Assembly (NCBI GenBank): GCA_949775045.1
Contig: OX459103.1
Coordinates: 765,501 to 829,500 of the forward strand
Direction of reading: 5' to 3'
Origin: Metridium senile
Lineage: Eukaryota; Cnidaria; Anthozoa; Actiniaria; Metridiidae
Length of the DNA stretch: 64,000 nt
The translations under genes were made by a program, and so were the position numbers. The notes beneath the pieces are model-generated. The model saw only the letters and a program-made list of their open reading frames with translations, was not told where the DNA came from and did no database searches. This document shows positions 62,401 through 64,000 of this stretch, piece by piece. How positions within the stretch are numbered: position 1 is the first letter of the stretch; every line of letters starts with the position of its first letter.

Positions 62401-62837
62401 CTGGGATAATAAATAACTTACTAGGACCTACAACTGTACCAAGTTTGAGCAAAATCGGTGAACCCCCATGTAGCACCCACTGCCTGGTTTTGCCTGGTTC
62501 TACCGTGGACACGCTCTTAAGCATGTGGGATAAAACCACTGCTCTCTCTAGTCATCATATGATCAATCTGTTCATCAATCCATCATTCATATATCCATCC
62601 ATTAATTTATATATCCATCCATTCATCCACTTATCTGTTTTAGCATGTGGGATATAAAACCACTGCTCTCTCGAGTCATCAATGGAGAAGACGCCGCCCA
62701 ACACGCGTGGCCATGGCAGATCTCTCTTCGTTCAAGTGGTCGCCATATCTGTGGTGGTTCGTTGATTAAACCTGACTGGGTCGTTACTGCTGCTCACTGT
62801 GTTGGTCGTAAGACAACGGGTTACACTGTAGTGGTTG
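56423..62837 (+). CDS. Tandem paralogue of the serine protease: exons 1 and 2 only, frame broken at exon 2 start (3'-partial)
   Basis: Exon 1 (56423-56480, phase 1 donor GAAG|GTAGGT) encodes a signal peptide ending LLGPSVTE, close to LLGPSISE in the first gene. Exon 2 (62644-62837) encodes Cys-Gly-Ile, the activation Arg, [25 protein letters not shown] and catalytic TAAHC, then a phase-1 donor (TTG|GTAAGT). Its nucleotide sequence is nearly identical to the first gene over much of the exon. At 62651-62656 it reads GGATATAAAA where all upstream repeat copies read GGATAAAA: a 2-bp TA insertion. With the standard acceptor (TTTTAG, ending at 62643) this puts a stop at the fourth codon. An acceptor at 62674-62675 would restore frame but drop the propeptide and activation site. 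Exons 3 onward lie right of the window. Intron 1 is ~6.2 kb, against ~0.5 kb in the paralogue. Confidence 0.7.
56481..57320. other. Start of intron 1 of protease 2
   Basis: Contains a short inverted pair near 56950-57050 (ACACTTAATGACTG / CAGTCATTAAGTGCTTAAT) and then ATTCATTCATTT and CCATCCATTCAT repeats that lead into the exon-border array. Confidence 0.65.
57324..58789 (+). repeat. ~103-bp array made of the acceptor and 5' end of protease-2 exon 2
   Basis: Fourteen units each carry CTGTTTAAG then CATGTGGGATAAAACCACT, a CTCTCTAGTCATCA segment and CCATCC/CATTCAT spacer. The first ~35 bases match the real exon 2 start at 62644. The array has higher-order structure: units from 57539 repeat from 58055, a 516-bp (five-unit) period. 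A fifteenth unit is split by the 58790-62516 element and resumes at 62521. Confidence 0.95.
58790..62516. mobile_element. 3.7-kb DNA transposon with ~0.7-kb inverted ends and TTAA duplication, Kolobok-like
   Basis: Left end GAGTGTGTCCACGATAGG and right end (inverted) GAGCGTGTCCACGGTAG; TTAA lies directly outside both (58786-58789, 62517-62520). The arms stay complementary for about 680 bp, for example GTTGCCATGGAAACGGCTTA at both ends. Removing the element and one TTAA gives CTGTTTAAGCATGTGGG, the normal repeat unit. TTAA duplication occurs in piggyBac and Kolobok elements; the ends lack the CCC of piggyBac, so Kolobok-like is preferred. Further nested palindromes lie at 59510-59745 and between ~59865 and ~61275. 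No transposase is recognised, so it is non-autonomous or decayed. Confidence 0.85.
60493..60753 (+). other. Unrecognised 86-codon reading frame inside the TTAA element
   Basis: The longest non-repetitive frame in the element. No transposase motif, zinc finger or signal peptide is visible. It could be a fragment of a lost transposase or chance. Confidence 0.2.
62521..62643 (+). repeat. Last exon-border repeat unit before the real exon 2
   Basis: Continues the unit interrupted at 58789: GCATGTGGGATAAAACCACT, CATATGATCAATCTG and CCATCC spacers, ending in the genuine acceptor CTGTTTTAG at 62643. Confidence 0.9.
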
Positions 62838-63172
62838 GTAAGTAATAACTGAATTATTTATGATAGTACGCAGACGTTGATTGGTCGTTAGACAACGAGT
62901 TATACAGTAGTGGTTGGTAAGTAATACCTGAATTATTTATGATAGTACGCGGAAGTTGATTGGTCGTAAGACAACGGGTTACACAGTAGTGGTTGGTAAG
63001 TAATACCTGAATTATTTATGATAGTACGCGGATGTTGATTGGTCGTTAGACAACGAGTTACACAGTAGTGGTTGGTAAGTAATACCTGAATTATTTATGA
63101 TAGTACGCGGAAGTTGATTGGTCGTAAGACAACGGGTTACACAGTAATGGTTGGTAAGTAATACTTGAATTA
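62802..63172 (+). repeat. ~78-bp array made of the 3' end of protease-2 exon 2 and its donor
   Basis: The exon end (TTGGTCGTAAGACAACGGGT, the ACAGTAGTGGTTG segment and GTAAGT) plus ~40 bp of intron is repeated four more times at ~62880, 62958, 63037 and 63115. Copies alternate between GTAAGACAACGGG and GTTAGACAACGAG, implying duplication of a two-unit block. Every copy keeps the donor TTGGTAAGTAAT. Confidence 0.95.
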
Positions 63173-63590
63173 TTACTCGTGCTACCTGTGGTAGTTCGAG
63201 TCTAAAAATGCAAACGGTTCTTTTTTTTCGTGGTCGTCAAATGAGAGGGTCAGGTCCCAGGCGTTCCTAGTAGTACATGGCAGCGAATGAGCAACGATCG
63301 CTGACCGAAGGTTAATACGAACGAATAAATATCGATTGAAATCGATAGAAAAACCACTCTTAAACAGCCCAAATCGCCTCAAAAATTACACAAATTGCTT
63401 AAATAACTATCTATATTCCTTGTTCTGACGTTCAATTTTCAAGAACAACTTCAAGTTTTCGAACTCTATATCATTTCAAAGTAACTCAGGGATATCGACC
63501 GTTCATTTTTACCAGGGGGGGGGGGGGGGGGGGGTATTTTCCTTGGTAGCCCTTTTAAAAAAACTGCCCATTACCTCTCTTTGGCTGCAA
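63173..63590. other. Intron sequence with poly-G tract
   Basis: No exon seen. A run of ~18 G lies at 63517-63534. Confidence 0.6.
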
Positions 63591-64000
63591 AAATAAAATC
63601 AGATCGCTACTGTAGAATAGAGCGCAAAATGTACACTACATATCCATGAAATAGAAATCAGATTGCTACTGTAGAATAAATATCGAAGCTTAGCGGTGTA
63701 TCCATATTCCTGGGTATTATGATTACGTAGATTATTTTAGTAGCAAACATATTCATGAAAAATAAATAACTAGAAAAAAAGAAAAAGAAAAACAGAACTG
63801 AAAAATAGAGGCTCGAACCCTGGTCCGTAGGATCGATTTAATATGCTAATTTTATGCAAAACCTAAAAAAGGACCATACATCCAGACGTCAAAGCGCTGA
63901 ATCGTCGTATGGATTTACATTAAGGCAGGGGATTTGGGTCCCCCACCATGCTATGGTTGCTGGCCTGACAGATAGCTTTGCAGTCAAAGAGGGAGGAAAC
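63591..64000. mobile_element. Dispersed repeat with tRNA-like box, copy 2 (cut by window end)
   Basis: Matches 28331-28741 nearly base for base, including ATCGAAGCTTAGCGGTGTAT, GAGGCTCGAACCCTGGTCCG and TTTGGGTCCCCCACCATGC. It continues beyond the window. The very low divergence shows recent spread or duplication. Confidence 0.85.

Noticed and set aside
58790..62516. Classification of the TTAA element as piggyBac
   Set aside because: The target site fits, but the ends are GAGYGTG rather than CCC and no piggyBac transposase is seen; Kolobok-like is preferred.

Overview
This is a eukaryotic, AT-rich, repeat-dense genomic window, most probably from a cnidarian and perhaps a sea anemone. The clues are four separate six-cysteine ShK-type domains in 64 kb, two of them small secreted precursors of the sea-anemone toxin type. 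There is also a chymotrypsin-fold protease fused to a ShK domain, phase-1 introns throughout, and a mixture of CR1/L2-like LINEs, TTAA- and TTA/TAA-flanked DNA transposons and many microsatellites. The organism call is inference; no rRNA or tRNA gene, operon or CRISPR array is present. Real coding sequence is a small part of the window.

Genes, left to right. (1) 853-1304 is the last coding exon of a gene entering from the left; it encodes a charged coiled coil ending in a ShK domain, with a likely 3'UTR intron and a poly(A) signal near 2345. (2) ShK gene A, 24328-27180, is a three-exon secreted precursor of 88 aa. (3) A LINE with an intact 1067-aa endonuclease/reverse transcriptase lies on the minus strand at 31721-34924. 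(4) ShK gene B, 42627-45183, is a three-exon secreted precursor of 83 aa with a basic cleavage site before the ShK domain and a probable non-coding first exon near 37550-37601. (5) A six-exon serine protease, 50164-54154, 304 aa, consists of signal peptide, protease domain, Gly8-Ser2 linker and ShK. (6) A tandem paralogue of that protease starts at 56423; its second exon is at 62644-62837 and the gene runs off the right edge. Its exon 2 carries a 2-bp insertion that breaks the expected reading frame.

The most unusual structure is a recurring one: tandem arrays built from the borders of real exons. The signal-peptide exon of ShK gene A, with its splice acceptor, is repeated upstream in 106-bp steps. 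The first ~35 bp of protease-2 exon 2, with its acceptor, is repeated about 15 times in intron 1 in ~103-bp steps. The last ~35 bp of the same exon, with its donor, is repeated four more times downstream in ~78-bp steps. A 3.7-kb element with TTAA target duplication and ~0.7-kb inverted ends sits inside one of these repeat units.

Other regions: 3.4-3.8, 9.4-9.8, 38.7-41.7 and 52.3 kb hold a dispersed element made of a 95-bp satellite unit plus a conserved 42-nt hairpin resembling a hammerhead core. 10.8-16.2 kb is a run of unrelated tandem repeats. 16.9-18.2 kb is a LINE tail joined to a ~950-bp ATT array. 18.6-20.2, 25.5-27 and 27.4-28 kb are minisatellites. Several small inverted-repeat elements occupy introns and intergenic DNA, two of them with empty-site copies in the same window.
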